Source: Neisseria lactamica
GTDB lineage: Bacteria > Pseudomonadota > Gammaproteobacteria > Burkholderiales > Neisseriaceae
Reading direction: 5' to 3'
Assembly (NCBI RefSeq): GCF_901482445.1
Contig: NZ_LR590477.1
Span: 1,798,001 to 1,862,000, forward strand
DNA: 64,000 nt
Positions 55,001-63,684 of the stretch are shown here, in pieces (positions within the stretch are counted from its first letter, which is position 1; each line of letters begins with the position of its first letter). The position numbers and the translations under genes were made by a program. The notes beneath the pieces are model-generated. The model saw nothing but the letters and a program-made list of their open reading frames with translations. It was not told where the DNA came from and ran no database searches.

Positions 55001-56047
55001 AAGAACAACTCGGGAGAATTATAAAGAATGGCATCAAAACGTCTTTCGGGGCTGAGCAATTCCTGTCCCCCGCCTAAAATAATTTTTTTAATTTCTGATT
55101 TTAAAATAATCGGTGTTTCTAACCTTGTGCTTTTCATAAACGGATTAGTTATCTGCCCTGATGAAGAAAATGCCTTATCATTTTTTGTATTGAAAGAGCA
55201 GGTATCAATAATTTGTTCATGGTTGAATTTCCCATTTTGACAAATATCCAATAGCATTTTATACAGCCAAATTGCCGTACGGGTTGGTCGCGTAATTTTT
55301 AAACAATTTTCAGATAAATCAGCAATAGAAAGTATAAACCTAACAAAAGCCAAATCACTCCATACAAATACATCCAAACAATTTTCCGCCAATCTGGGAG
55401 ATTTCCCTATGGTTTTCCAAACTGGTTGTATTAAAAATGGCTTTTGAATAGCAGTTTCATTTCTGCATAGGTTATTTAAAGTGATAGAAATATCGTTGAA
55501 AAGAGGAATAACCTGTTTTGGATCGGACCAATCTGTCTCTCCTGAAATTTCAGACGCAACAATCAACTCATTCAAATTTTGACCAAAATTTTCAGCAATG
55601 CTACAAGCCAAATAAACTATGCTATCAGGGCGTATAACAATTTCGCTACCAAAAAATTCATCAGACAGATGGCATGTCGTATGGTCCGGCAAACTTTATC
55701 TCCAAACCTGTCAAACACTGCCCCGTACGGATATTTTGAATAACAATATCCGTTCTTGGCAATGACCCGACTACATATTTTGCAAAAGGTGTGTGGGCGG
55801 TTTCAAATGCAAAAAATATATCTTGGCTATCTGCTTCGACACCAAAGACTTCATTGACAGAAATGGATTGACATTTAATTTGATTATTTTTTGAAATCAA
55901 GTAGTTGACATCAATCTCTTTACTTGCCATATAGCAGCATAATGCAATGGGAAATGATGAATTAAATTGATTTTTTCCCCAAGTATCTTTTAAAGAAAAA
56001 TCTCGGTTTGAGTTGGTTAATCCAAATAAACGCGGTTTATTAACCAT
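54997..56047 (-). pseudogene. Type II restriction endonuclease (HindVP-like), frameshifted
   Basis: The first part starts at ATG 56047 (AAGGA upstream): MVNKPRLFGLTNSNRDFSLK, WGKNQFNSSFPIALCCYMAS and LTGLEIKFAGPYDMPSV-stop. The second part overlaps in another frame from PDHTTCHLSDEFFGSEIVIRP to YNSPELFL-stop. Joining them near 55,680 would give EIK...LPDHTTCHLSDE, a smooth continuation of about 350 residues in all. A small deletion at GAGATAAAGTTTGCCGG is the likely cause. WGKNQFNSSFP and LEIK (a possible catalytic E-x-K) resemble the HindVP family (GRCGYC), from memory only. Confidence 0.72.
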
Positions 56048-56104
56048 ATACTTATCCTTCAATTCATATGATGCAGGTTATAGAGTGTAGGCTATTTTTT
56101 GCTT

Positions 56105-57496
56105 TCAGACGGCCTCCACCGCACCCAATTCCAGCAACACCTGAAACCCATCATTGATATACCGCGAATCGGGCATTTCTAAAAACGGGAATGCCGCCAC
56201 ATCGCCCAGGTTCAGCGATGCCATGCGCAGGATGACGGCGGCGAGGTTGCTGCGGACGATTTCGGGGTCGGTGAATTCGGTGCGGCTGTTGAAATCTTCT
56301 TCTGAAAACAGTCGGATACATACGCCTGCGGAGACGCGTCCGCAGCGGCCGGAGCGTTGGCGGGCGGCGGCTTGGGAGATTTTTTCGACATGAAGCTGCT
56401 CTACTTTTGCCCGTGCGGAATAGCGTTTGACGCGCGCGAGGCCGGTGTCGATGACGTATTTGATGCCCGGCACGGTGAGCGAGGTTTCGGCGACGTTGGT
56501 TGCCAACACGATACGGCGTTTCGCGCCTGAAGGGTGGAAGATTTTGTGCTGTTCGGCGTGGGACAGGCGTGCGAACAGGGGCAGGATTTCGTCGTTGCGG
56601 CGCAGTGTAGATTTGCGCAGGGCTTCGGCGGCTTCGCGGATTTCGCGCTCGCCCGGCAGGAATACCAAGATATCGCCTTCGCCGTAGCACGCCAATTCGT
56701 CGGCTGCATCGACAATTGCGTCGGTCAGCTCGACTTCTGCATCGTCTTCGTCTTTGCCGGTCAGCGGGCGGTAGAGGATTTCGACGGGATAGGTGCGCCC
56801 GCTTACTTCTAAAACAGGCGCGCCGTTGAAGTGTCGGGAGAAGCGTTCTGCGTCTATGGTTGCCGAGGTGATGATGATTTTCAAATCGGGGCGGCGCGGC
56901 AGCAGTTGTTTCAAATAGCCCAAGAGGAAGTCGATGTTCAGGCTGCGCTCGTGCGCTTCGTCGATGATAATCGTGTCGTAGGCGGCGAGATAACGGTCGG
57001 TCTGCGTTTCCGCCAGCAGGATGCCGTCGGTCATCAGCTTGACGCAGGCATCGCGCGACGTGTGGTCGGTAAAACGCACCTTATAGCCCACCGCGCTGCC
57101 GATTTCCGATTTCAATTCTTCGGCAATCCGCTCCGCTACGGAACGTGCCGCCAAACGGCGCGGCTGGGTATGTCCGATCAAACCCGCCGCCCCGCGTCCT
57201 AGTTCCAAACAAATCTTGGGCAACTGCGTGGTTTTGCCCGAACCGGTTTCGCCGCAAATAATCGTTATCTGATTCTCGGCAATGGTTTTTTTGATTTCTT
57301 CGAGTTTTTCGTGAACAGGCAAGGTGTTGTCGAACTCGGGTTTGGGCAATGCTGCCAAACGCTTCAAAAAGATTTCGTGCGATTTCCGGTATTTTTCTTC
57401 GACTTTGGACAAACCGCCGTATTTGTTGGGATTTTTGAAGGCGGATTGCAGGAAGTGGCGGTCTTTGGAGAGGGTTTGGGAGAAATCGGGAAACAT
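56105..57496 (-). pseudogene. hrpA: hrpA, N-terminal helicase portion (interrupted gene)
   Basis: 463 residues from the ATG at 57496 (MFPDFSQTLSKDRHFLQSAF). HrpA is a DEAH-box RNA helicase; in E. coli it rescues stalled ribosomes and processes fimbrial mRNA. Both RecA lobes are present: Walker A ITIICGETGSGKTTQLPK (about residue 85), DEAHERSLNIDFLLGY (about 185), SATID, LVFLPGEREI, VAETSLTVPGI and motif VI QRSGRCGRVSAGVC (about 390). It ends VLLELGAVEAV-stop, where the intact protein would run on to the winged helix encoded at 53903. A truncated two-lobe ATPase could still be made. Confidence 0.9.
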
Positions 57497-57571
57497 GATT
57501 GGTGCGGGTACGGTAAAAATGAAATTATAGCAAACGCTTTGGTTGGGTTCGGGCAATATCGGGATGGGGCA

Positions 57572-57611
57572 ATGCCGTCTGAAAACCGCATTCTGTCGTT
57601 CAGACGGCATT
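57572..57611. terminator. Inverted DUS pair
   Basis: 12-mer DUS copies facing each other across 15 bases, between the hrpA start and the ClC gene stop. It probably terminates the unit that starts beyond it, or serves uptake only. Confidence 0.6.
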
Positions 57612-57685
57612 GTTGCTGAAATTTCAAGCGGCGGCGGAACGGTATTCAAATCAAGGCGGCTGCCGGCGTTTGATCGGGGGACGTT

Positions 57686-59095
57686 TTAATTTTCAGACGG
57701 CATTCCCGCTTTGCTGTTTGCGGCTTGCAGTCCGGCAGGCGCATTGCCGGTTTGGGCGGCGGTTTCTTGAAGCACGCGCCGGCGGAAACGCATTCCCGAT
57801 GCGTGGTAAAACGGCTGCGGCGAAAACTGGCGCGAAACCTGCGAGGCGAAAATGCAGGCAATCAGCATCCAAAACAGCAGGCTTTGCCCGCCGGTCATTT
57901 CCATAACGATGACGGCGGAGGTAATCGGGGATTGTGTCGCGCCCGCCAGAAATGCCGCCATGCAGATGAGGACGATGATGTTTGCACCGGCGGATACGTC
58001 GGCGGCGGAGGCGATATGTTCGCCTAAGAATGCGCCTATGGTCAGCGAGGGAGTGAAAATGCCGCCCGGAATGCCTGCCCAATAGCTGAATACGGTGGCG
58101 AGCCATTTCGCCGCCGCCAGACCGAAGGGGGCTTCGTAAACGCCGTGCAACGCCTGTGCGGCCTCGTGGTAGCCGGTGCCGTAGGTTTTGCCCTGATAAA
58201 GCGTGCCCAACGCGGCAAGCAGCAGCCCCATGACAGCCGCGAGCAGCAACGGACGGTTGCGGACGAAGCCTTGGATTTTGCGCGGGGAAAATGCCTCCGC
58301 GCCCTGATAGAGCAGCCGTCCGAACAGACCGCCCGCCGCGCCGCAAACCAGCCCGGCCGCCACGACCCACATCAAAATATTTTCCAACACGCCGCCGTTG
58401 AAACCGGAAAAATACGGGTTGTTTCCCTGAATGGCGACCTGTATGAAGCCGGAGGCGAGCACGCCCAAAAGAATCTGCCGCTCCCAACGCAGCATAATGC
58501 CGCGCCCGAGTTCCTCAATGGCGAAAATCACGCCTGCCAAAGGCGCGTTGAATGCGGCTGCCAAGCCGCCCGCCGCGCCCGCCGCCATCAAATCGTTTTC
58601 CTGCATCCCTTTGAATGCCAAACCGTGTTTTTTGCACCATGCGCCCCACGCGCCCATCACTGCCGCGCCGACTTGGACGGACGGGCCTTCGCGCCCGATG
58701 GACGCGCCGAACAGCATACCCAAAAAGGTCAGCGGGATTTTCAGCAGTGTCGGTTTGAGGCGGAGCAGCCGTGTTTTTTGTGCGCCGTAGGGCAGCGACA
58801 GCGAGGCGATGACTTGCGGAATACCGCTGCCGGCGGTAAAGGGGGCGAATTTGCGTGTGAACCACGCAATCAGAGGCAAACCCAAAGGAAGCGCGACCCA
58901 CGCGAACCACGGGTATTTTTGCACCCACGCGGCATTCAGTTCGAGGGCGTAGTCGGCAAGGCGGGCGAAAAACAGCGCGGTCAGGGCGACAAGCGCGGAG
59001 CCTGCCAGAAGGAACATAAAGGCGATGCTTTTGCGCGAAATGCGGCGGGTTTGGCGGATTTTGCGGCGTAGATTGCGGATAAGTGTGCGGAACAT
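57686..59095 (-). CDS. ClC-family chloride channel / H+-Cl- antiporter
   Basis: 469 residues, many transmembrane helices. ClC filter motifs are present: GSGIPQ (about residue 93), GREGPSVQVGAAVMG (about 138-152, with the gating Glu) and GIPGGIFTPSLTIGAFLGE (about 345-363). A Glu pair in AIEELGRG (about 193) corresponds to the proton-path region, so an exchanger is possible. The C-terminal tail has no CBS domains. The final codons (MPSEN-stop) contain a DUS core. Likely roles are acid resistance or chloride balance. Confidence 0.88.
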   Translation of the reverse strand: MFRTLIRNLRRKIRQTRRISRKSIAFMFLLAGSALVALTALFFARLADYALELNAAWVQKYPWFAWVALPLGLPLIAWFTRKFAPFTAGSGIPQVIASLSLPYGAQKTRLLRLKPTLLKIPLTFLGMLFGASIGREGPSVQVGAAVMGAWGAWCKKHGLAFKGMQENDLMAAGAAGGLAAAFNAPLAGVIFAIEELGRGIMLRWERQILLGVLASGFIQVAIQGNNPYFSGFNGGVLENILMWVVAAGLVCGAAGGLFGRLLYQGAEAFSPRKIQGFVRNRPLLLAAVMGLLLAALGTLYQGKTYGTGYHEAAQALHGVYEAPFGLAAAKWLATVFSYWAGIPGGIFTPSLTIGAFLGEHIASAADVSAGANIIVLICMAAFLAGATQSPITSAVIVMEMTGGQSLLFWMLIACIFASQVSRQFSPQPFYHASGMRFRRRVLQETAAQTGNAPAGLQAANSKAGMPSEN

Positions 59096-59165
59096 AAGGC
59101 GGTGGCGGGAAAAGCGGCTTTCAGACGGCCTGCCTGCCGGCGATGCCGTCTGAAGGCCGGCGGGT

Positions 59166-60386
59166 TTAGGAGCGGTAGTCGGCGTTGATGGAGACGTATC
59201 CGTGCGACAGGTCGCAGGTATAGACGGTGGCGGCGGCCTGTCCGCGATGCAGCTTGATGCGGACGGTGATTTCGTCTTTCGCCATCACCGCCTGTCCTTG
59301 CGCCTCGGTGTAGCTTGCGGCGCGTCCGCCGTGTTCGGCAACCAGGATATCGTCGAGATACATTTCCACGAGGCCGGTGTCGAGGTCGGCAATGCCGGCA
59401 TAACCGATGGCGGCGAGCAGCCTGCCGAGGTTGGGGTCGGAGGCGAAAAAGGCGGTTTTGACCAGCGGCGAACGTGCCACGGCGTAGGCGGCTTGGCGCG
59501 CCTCTTCGCGGGTTTTGGCGTTTTGCACTTCGATGGTGATGAACTTGGTCGCACCCTCGCCGTCGCGGACGATGGCTTGGGCGAGTTCGAGCGCGAGGCT
59601 GCACAACAATTCTTTGAGTTGGGCGTAACGCGGGTCGGCGATGTTGTCGATTTCGCTTTGGCTGTTTTTGCCGGTGGCGATGATGACGAAGCTGTCGTTG
59701 GTGCTGGTGTCGCCGTCAACGGTGATGGTGTTGAAGGTTTCGTCGGCGATTTCCTGCGTCATCAGTTGGAGGACGGGCTGGGAAACTTTGGCATCGGTGG
59801 CGATAAAGGCGAGCATCGTCGCCATATTCGGATGAATCATACCGGAGCCTTTGGCGATGCCGGTGGCGCGGACGGTGTGCTTTTCGCCGACTTTGCCTTC
59901 GCGCGATGCGGCTTTGGGCACGGTGTCGGTAGTCATAATGGCGCGTGCCGCAACGTCCCAAAAGGCAGGCTGCATTTTGGGCAGGGCGGCGATGATTTTA
60001 TCGGCGGGCAGCGGCTCGAGAATCACGCCGGTGGAAAAGGGTAATACCTGATTGGGCAAACAGCCCGCCCATCCGGCGGCGGCGGCGCAAACCGCCAAAG
60101 CGTCCTGCCTGCCTTGTTCGCCGGTGCCGGCATTGGCATTGCCCGTGTTGATAATCAGGGCGCGCACGCCGTCTTCGTCGAAAAGGTGCGATTTGGCGAC
60201 GCGGACGGGGGCGGCGCAGAAGCGGTTGCTTGTAAACACTGCCCCGACGGTGCTGCCGGCGGCTATGTCGATCAGCGTCAGGTCGTTTTGATCGGGTTTT
60301 TTGATGCCGGCTTGGGCGGTATAAAGGGTGATGCCGTCGATGCCGTAGAGTTGTTCGGCGGTTTTTTCGGTCAGTTTGACAGCCAT
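59166..60386 (-). CDS. argJ: Arginine biosynthesis bifunctional protein ArgJ
   Basis: 406 residues. ArgJ transfers acetyl from N-acetylornithine to glutamate, recycling acetyl groups in the arginine pathway, and may also use acetyl-CoA. The precursor cuts itself before a Thr: GIAKGSGMIHPNMATMLAFIATDA (autolysis at ATML, about residue 190), leaving that Thr as nucleophile. Other signatures: VFTSNRFCAAPVRVAKSHL (about 51-69), NTGNANAGTGEQG (oxyanion region), VDGDTSTNDSFVIIATG and a C-terminal HGYVSINADYRS. The flanks are DUS pairs on both sides. Confidence 0.96.
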   Translation of the reverse strand: MAVKLTEKTAEQLYGIDGITLYTAQAGIKKPDQNDLTLIDIAAGSTVGAVFTSNRFCAAPVRVAKSHLFDEDGVRALIINTGNANAGTGEQGRQDALAVCAAAAGWAGCLPNQVLPFSTGVILEPLPADKIIAALPKMQPAFWDVAARAIMTTDTVPKAASREGKVGEKHTVRATGIAKGSGMIHPNMATMLAFIATDAKVSQPVLQLMTQEIADETFNTITVDGDTSTNDSFVIIATGKNSQSEIDNIADPRYAQLKELLCSLALELAQAIVRDGEGATKFITIEVQNAKTREEARQAAYAVARSPLVKTAFFASDPNLGRLLAAIGYAGIADLDTGLVEMYLDDILVAEHGGRAASYTEAQGQAVMAKDEITVRIKLHRGQAAATVYTCDLSHGYVSINADYRS

Positions 60387-60451
60387 AACGGTTCTCCTTG
60401 TGTCGTGCGGTGTTCAGACGGCATCGTCTGCCTATGCCGTCTGAAGCGGTT

Positions 60452-61144
60452 TCAAAATTCTAAAAGGGGTATCATCAACGGGGCGATGAGTGCGGTTAAT
60501 ACGCCGTTGAGGGTTAAGCCTAATCCCGCGTATGCCGCCATACGCCGGCTGCGTTCGAGCGAGGCGGCGATGCCCATCGCGTGCGAGGCCGTGCCGAGCG
60601 ACATTCCGACCGACGAGGGCATAACGACCGTGTTTTTCAACATTTTGTAACCGGCAATCTGCCCGACGAGACCGGCGATGATGACGGTGGCGGCGGTAAT
60701 GGCGGGAATGCCGCCGATGGAACGGGTAATTTCGATGGCGATGGGGTTGGTCACGGATTTGGCGGCAAGCGAGAGGACGACTTCGTGCCCCGCCCCCAGC
60801 CATTTGGCGAAATACATTCCCGTAACGATGCCCGTAATGCTGCCCGCAAGTTGCGAAACGATGACGGGCAGCCACTGGTTGAAGATTTTACGGCGGTTTT
60901 GGTAGAGCGGTACGGCAAGCACGACGACGGCGGGCTTGAGCCAGAAATCGATAAACTGTGCGGCGTTGTGGTACACCGCATAATCGATGTCGAGGATTTT
61001 CAGGTAGGCAATCAGCACCACGGTGCTGACGAGTACGGGGTTGCAGAAGATGTTGCCCGTGCGCTTTCTGACAATGATGGCGAGCGCGTACACGGCAAGC
61101 GTGAGGAAAAGCAGGATGCTGGGCTGCCTGAGGATTTCGTTCAT
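60452..61144 (-). CDS. lrgB: LrgB/CidB-family antiholin-like membrane protein
   Basis: 230 residues from the ATG at 61144, which overlaps the lrgA stop by four bases; a longer frame to 61354 lies within lrgA. About six transmembrane helices. LrgB signatures: NPVLVSTVVLIAYLKILDI (about residues 35-53), FWLKPAVVVLAVPLYQNR, LAAKSVTNPIAIEITRSIGG (about 130-149) and GTASHAMGIAASLERSRRMAAYAGLGLTL in two halves. In Gram-positive bacteria LrgAB modulates murein hydrolases or moves small organic acids; the role in Neisseria is not shown by sequence. Confidence 0.9.
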   Translation of the reverse strand: MNEILRQPSILLFLTLAVYALAIIVRKRTGNIFCNPVLVSTVVLIAYLKILDIDYAVYHNAAQFIDFWLKPAVVVLAVPLYQNRRKIFNQWLPVIVSQLAGSITGIVTGMYFAKWLGAGHEVVLSLAAKSVTNPIAIEITRSIGGIPAITAATVIIAGLVGQIAGYKMLKNTVVMPSSVGMSLGTASHAMGIAASLERSRRMAAYAGLGLTLNGVLTALIAPLMIPLLEF

Positions 61145-61488
61145 CGGATAATACCCCGTATCAGGCGGTGGACTTTGCCGGTAACGATTAGGACGCACAG
61201 CGTGCTGGCGGCGGTGGCGGTCAGGATGGGAAACCAGCCTTCGGCAATCAAATCCAAGTAGCTGATGACGGCGACGCAGGGCGGTACGAGGAACAGCGTT
61301 AAGTTTGCCATCAGCGCGTCGGTCAATTCTTGCAGCCACGCGGCTTGAACCCATCCTGCCTGAAGCATGAAAAACAGGATGCCCATACCGATAATGCTGC
61401 CGGGCAGTTTGATGCCTGCAAGGAAAACGGCGGCTTCGCCGGCGGCGAGGCAGCCGAGGATGATGAGTAGTGCGCGGATGATGTTCAT
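61141..61488 (-). CDS. lrgA: LrgA/CidA-family holin-like protein
   Basis: 115 residues with four predicted helices (LLIILGCLAAGEAAVFLAG, GMGILFFMLQAG, LTLFLVPPCVAVISYL, LTATAASTLCVLIVTG). The family signature KLPGSIIGMGILF (about residues 28-40) and LFLVPPCVAVI are present. It overlaps lrgB by ATGA; the two are one operon. Confidence 0.9.
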   Translation of the reverse strand: MNIIRALLIILGCLAAGEAAVFLAGIKLPGSIIGMGILFFMLQAGWVQAAWLQELTDALMANLTLFLVPPCVAVISYLDLIAEGWFPILTATAASTLCVLIVTGKVHRLIRGIIR

Positions 61489-61627
61489 AGCGGGTGTCCG
61501 GATGCCGGCGTGGTATGATTTATTTTGTTAATTGTTTAATCATAACGGTATTTATGCCGTCTGAAAAGCCGGAAGGCGGAAACGGAAAACGGCACGGACG
61601 AACCGTGCCGCATCGCGCCTGCCCTGT

Positions 61628-61846
61628 TTAAGCTTTGCAGTAAGGGTTTTCCAAGCCCTCGATCAGCGTGTGCAGGTAAGCGCGCAACTGGTTTTCGCCG
61701 CACCCCATCAGCAACGCGTCTTCAAACGCATCTTGTGCCGTCTGGTACAGTTCGGCCATATTCTCGGACATTACTTTGACCTTTTCGGTACAGGATACGA
61801 TTTGTCCGCCATCATCGTACCATTTGGGCATTTCGGGCATACTCAT
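61628..61846 (-). CDS. Small conserved hypothetical protein
   Basis: 72 residues, acidic, no signal peptide. MSMPEMPKWYDDGGQIVSCT is followed by a helical part (NMAELYQTAQDAFEDALLMGCGENQLRAYLHTLIEGL) with two of its three Cys. No named family; the compact all-helical form suggests a small cytosolic protein. It lies 18 bp downstream of the NlpC/P60 gene start side on the same strand, so they may be co-transcribed. Confidence 0.75.
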   Translation of the reverse strand: MSMPEMPKWYDDGGQIVSCTEKVKVMSENMAELYQTAQDAFEDALLMGCGENQLRAYLHTLIEGLENPYCKA

Positions 61847-61864
61847 TGCGTATTCCTTGGAAAA

Positions 61865-62446
61865 TCAGTTCAAAAAGCGGGACGGGTCGTTTTTCTTGAC
61901 CCGGCGGGCGAACGCATATTTGCTGCTCCAATATTTGTGGCTCAGGCTGGTGATTTCGATATTTTTCCCCGTGCGCGGCGCGTGGATGAAGCGGTCGTTG
62001 CCGATGTAGAGCCCGACGTGGGAAATGCGGCTGCCGCCCAGAGTGCGGAAAAACACCATATCCCCGGGCTGCAATTCGCTCCGGGAAACGGGGAAGCCCA
62101 TCCGCGCCTGTTCTGCCGACGTGCGCGGCAGGTTGATGCCCATCGCGCGTCTGAAGATGTGCTGCATAAAGCCGCTGCAGTCGAAACCGGTGGCGACCGA
62201 TGTGCCGCCGTAGCGGTAGGCGATGCCCAAGAGCCCCATCGCGCTGCCGATGAGTTCGTCGGCATTGCCCGCCCGCCGGTCGGGGGCTTGGTTGACGGGT
62301 AAAACGGGCTGTTCGTTTTCGGCAAACTGTTTGAGAATCTGCTCGCGGGTGCTGAGCAGGTTGGTCAACTCGTCGGCAAAGGCGGGACGGGCGGCAAATA
62401 CCGACCACAATACCGCCAAAACGACCGTCTTGAGAAAAGAATCCAT
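61865..62446 (-). CDS. NlpC/P60-family cell-wall hydrolase
   Basis: 193 residues from the ATG at 62446 (MDSFLKTVVLAVLWSVFAAR), with a signal peptide ending PAFA. No lipobox Cys. The NlpC/P60 domain (about residues 75-190) has the catalytic Cys in GFDCSGFMQHIF, the His in ISHVGLYIGNDRFIHAP and a third polar residue in LSHKYW. Such enzymes cut gamma-D-glutamyl-diaminopimelate bonds in stem peptides. An in-frame start at 62473 is possible but the signal fits better from 62446. Confidence 0.87.
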   Translation of the reverse strand: MDSFLKTVVLAVLWSVFAARPAFADELTNLLSTREQILKQFAENEQPVLPVNQAPDRRAGNADELIGSAMGLLGIAYRYGGTSVATGFDCSGFMQHIFRRAMGINLPRTSAEQARMGFPVSRSELQPGDMVFFRTLGGSRISHVGLYIGNDRFIHAPRTGKNIEITSLSHKYWSSKYAFARRVKKNDPSRFLN

Positions 62447-62690
62447 ATCGGCGTTTCCGTGCAGGGGCATCATACCGCCGTGCGATGTTATGCTGTATCA
62501 ATTAAAAATATCTTGTTGATTGTATATAAAAAAACAGGCGTTTGGCAAAAAACGGCTTGTTAGATTTAGTTAATCTGTTGATTTTGTTTGTTTTATCAAA
62601 TATCCGGACAGGCGCGTCCGCAGCCCGACCTTGTTTTCGCGCCGACCGCAACCATATAGCCGCCATCCGAATAACCAGTCAGGGAAAATG

Positions 62691-63599
62691 ATGAACCGAA
62701 CGCCTGCCGATTGCGCCGATGCGCGTACCCGCTTTATTTTCGACGATATGCCCGTGCGCGGGCTGCACGTCCGTCTGGAAAACGTGTGGCAGCACATTGT
62801 AAAACAGAAAAACTATCCCGCCGCCATCCGCCGCGCCTTGGGCGAGCTGTTGGCGGCGGGTGTGTTGCTGTCGGGCAATTTGAAAAACGAAGGCACGCTG
62901 ATTGTGCAGGTTCAGGGGCAGGGGCGGCTGAAAATGCTGGTTGCGGAAGCGGCTTCCGACCGTACCGTCCGTGCGACCGCGCGGTGGGACGAAACCGCAG
63001 AAATAGCCGATGACGAAAGCCTCGGCGACCTTTTGGGCGGCAACGGCGTATTCGTGCTGACGCTGCAGCCCAAAGACGGCGAACCCTGGCAGGGCGTAGT
63101 GCCTTTGGAAGGCGACAGTATCGCGCAAATGTTGGTGAACTATATGAAACGTTCCGAACAGCTTGATACGCACATCGTCCTGTCTGCAGGCGATGAAGCG
63201 GCGGGCGGTCTGCTGGTGCAGCGTCTGCCCGAAGCGGTGTCGGATGAAGGGGCGTGGGAACACGTCAGCACGCTGGCGCGCACACTGACGGCGGAGGAGC
63301 TGGTAGAATTGGATGCGCAACATGTTTTGTACCGCCTGTTCCACGAAACGCCGCCGCGCGTGTTCGCGCCGGAAACGTTTGAATTTTCGTGCACCTGTTC
63401 GCGGGGCAAGGTCAGCGATATGCTGCTGATGCTGGGCGGGGAAGAAGTCGGCGGCGTGGTGGCGGAACAAGGCAGCATCGAGATTGATTGCGACTTCTGC
63501 CACAGCAAATACGTGTTTGACGAAACCGATGTCAACGCCCTGTTCGGAGAGGATGTGGTCGGCGTTGCCAAAGGGCTGCCCCGGCATACCGTCCAATAA
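62691..63599 (+). CDS. hslO: Redox-regulated chaperone Hsp33
   Basis: 302 residues. ATG 62691 is preferred over the adjacent ATG 62688 for spacing to AGGGAA. Hsp33 is activated by oxidation and bleach: the C-terminal zinc site of four Cys releases zinc and exposes a client-binding surface. These Cys are visible as SCTCSRG (about residues 241-247) and CDFCHSKYVF (about 274-283). The N-terminal core has VRGLHVRLENVWQHI and GTLIVQVQGQGRLKMLVAEA. It ends in a DUS terminator shared with mgtE. For a bacterium facing neutrophils this fits oxidative-stress defence. Confidence 0.94.
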   Translation: MNRTPADCADARTRFIFDDMPVRGLHVRLENVWQHIVKQKNYPAAIRRALGELLAAGVLLSGNLKNEGTLIVQVQGQGRLKMLVAEAASDRTVRATARWDETAEIADDESLGDLLGGNGVFVLTLQPKDGEPWQGVVPLEGDSIAQMLVNYMKRSEQLDTHIVLSAGDEAAGGLLVQRLPEAVSDEGAWEHVSTLARTLTAEELVELDAQHVLYRLFHETPPRVFAPETFEFSCTCSRGKVSDMLLMLGGEEVGGVVAEQGSIEIDCDFCHSKYVFDETDVNALFGEDVVGVAKGLPRHTVQ

Positions 63600-63626
63600 T
63601 CTTGAGCAACAAGGATAAATAGTCAA

Positions 63627-63665
63627 ATGCCGTCTGAAGCAGCTTCCGCTTCAGACGGCATTTTT
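63627..63665. terminator. Bidirectional DUS terminator
   Basis: Inverted 12-mer DUS pair (63627-63638, 63650-63661) with TTTTT, between convergent hslO and mgtE. Confidence 0.85.
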
Positions 63666-63684
63666 GCGCGGGTCCGGACGGCAT

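Larger units (their letters stand above)
53904..56104 (-). mobile_element. Restriction-modification cassette inserted in hrpA
   Basis: A 2.2 kb AT-rich block separates the two parts of hrpA. It contains one C5-methyltransferase gene and one broken nuclease gene, both minus strand, and no transposase or terminal repeats that I can see. At its right edge hrpA stops within an AG-type DUS (AGGCCGTCTGAA, 56104-56115). The lack of a recombinase suggests arrival by transformation and recombination in flanking hrpA sequence. Confidence 0.85.

Noticed and set aside
55661..55692. Programmed frameshift in the nuclease gene
   Set aside because: No slippery heptamer or clear downstream structure is seen; a small deletion is simpler.
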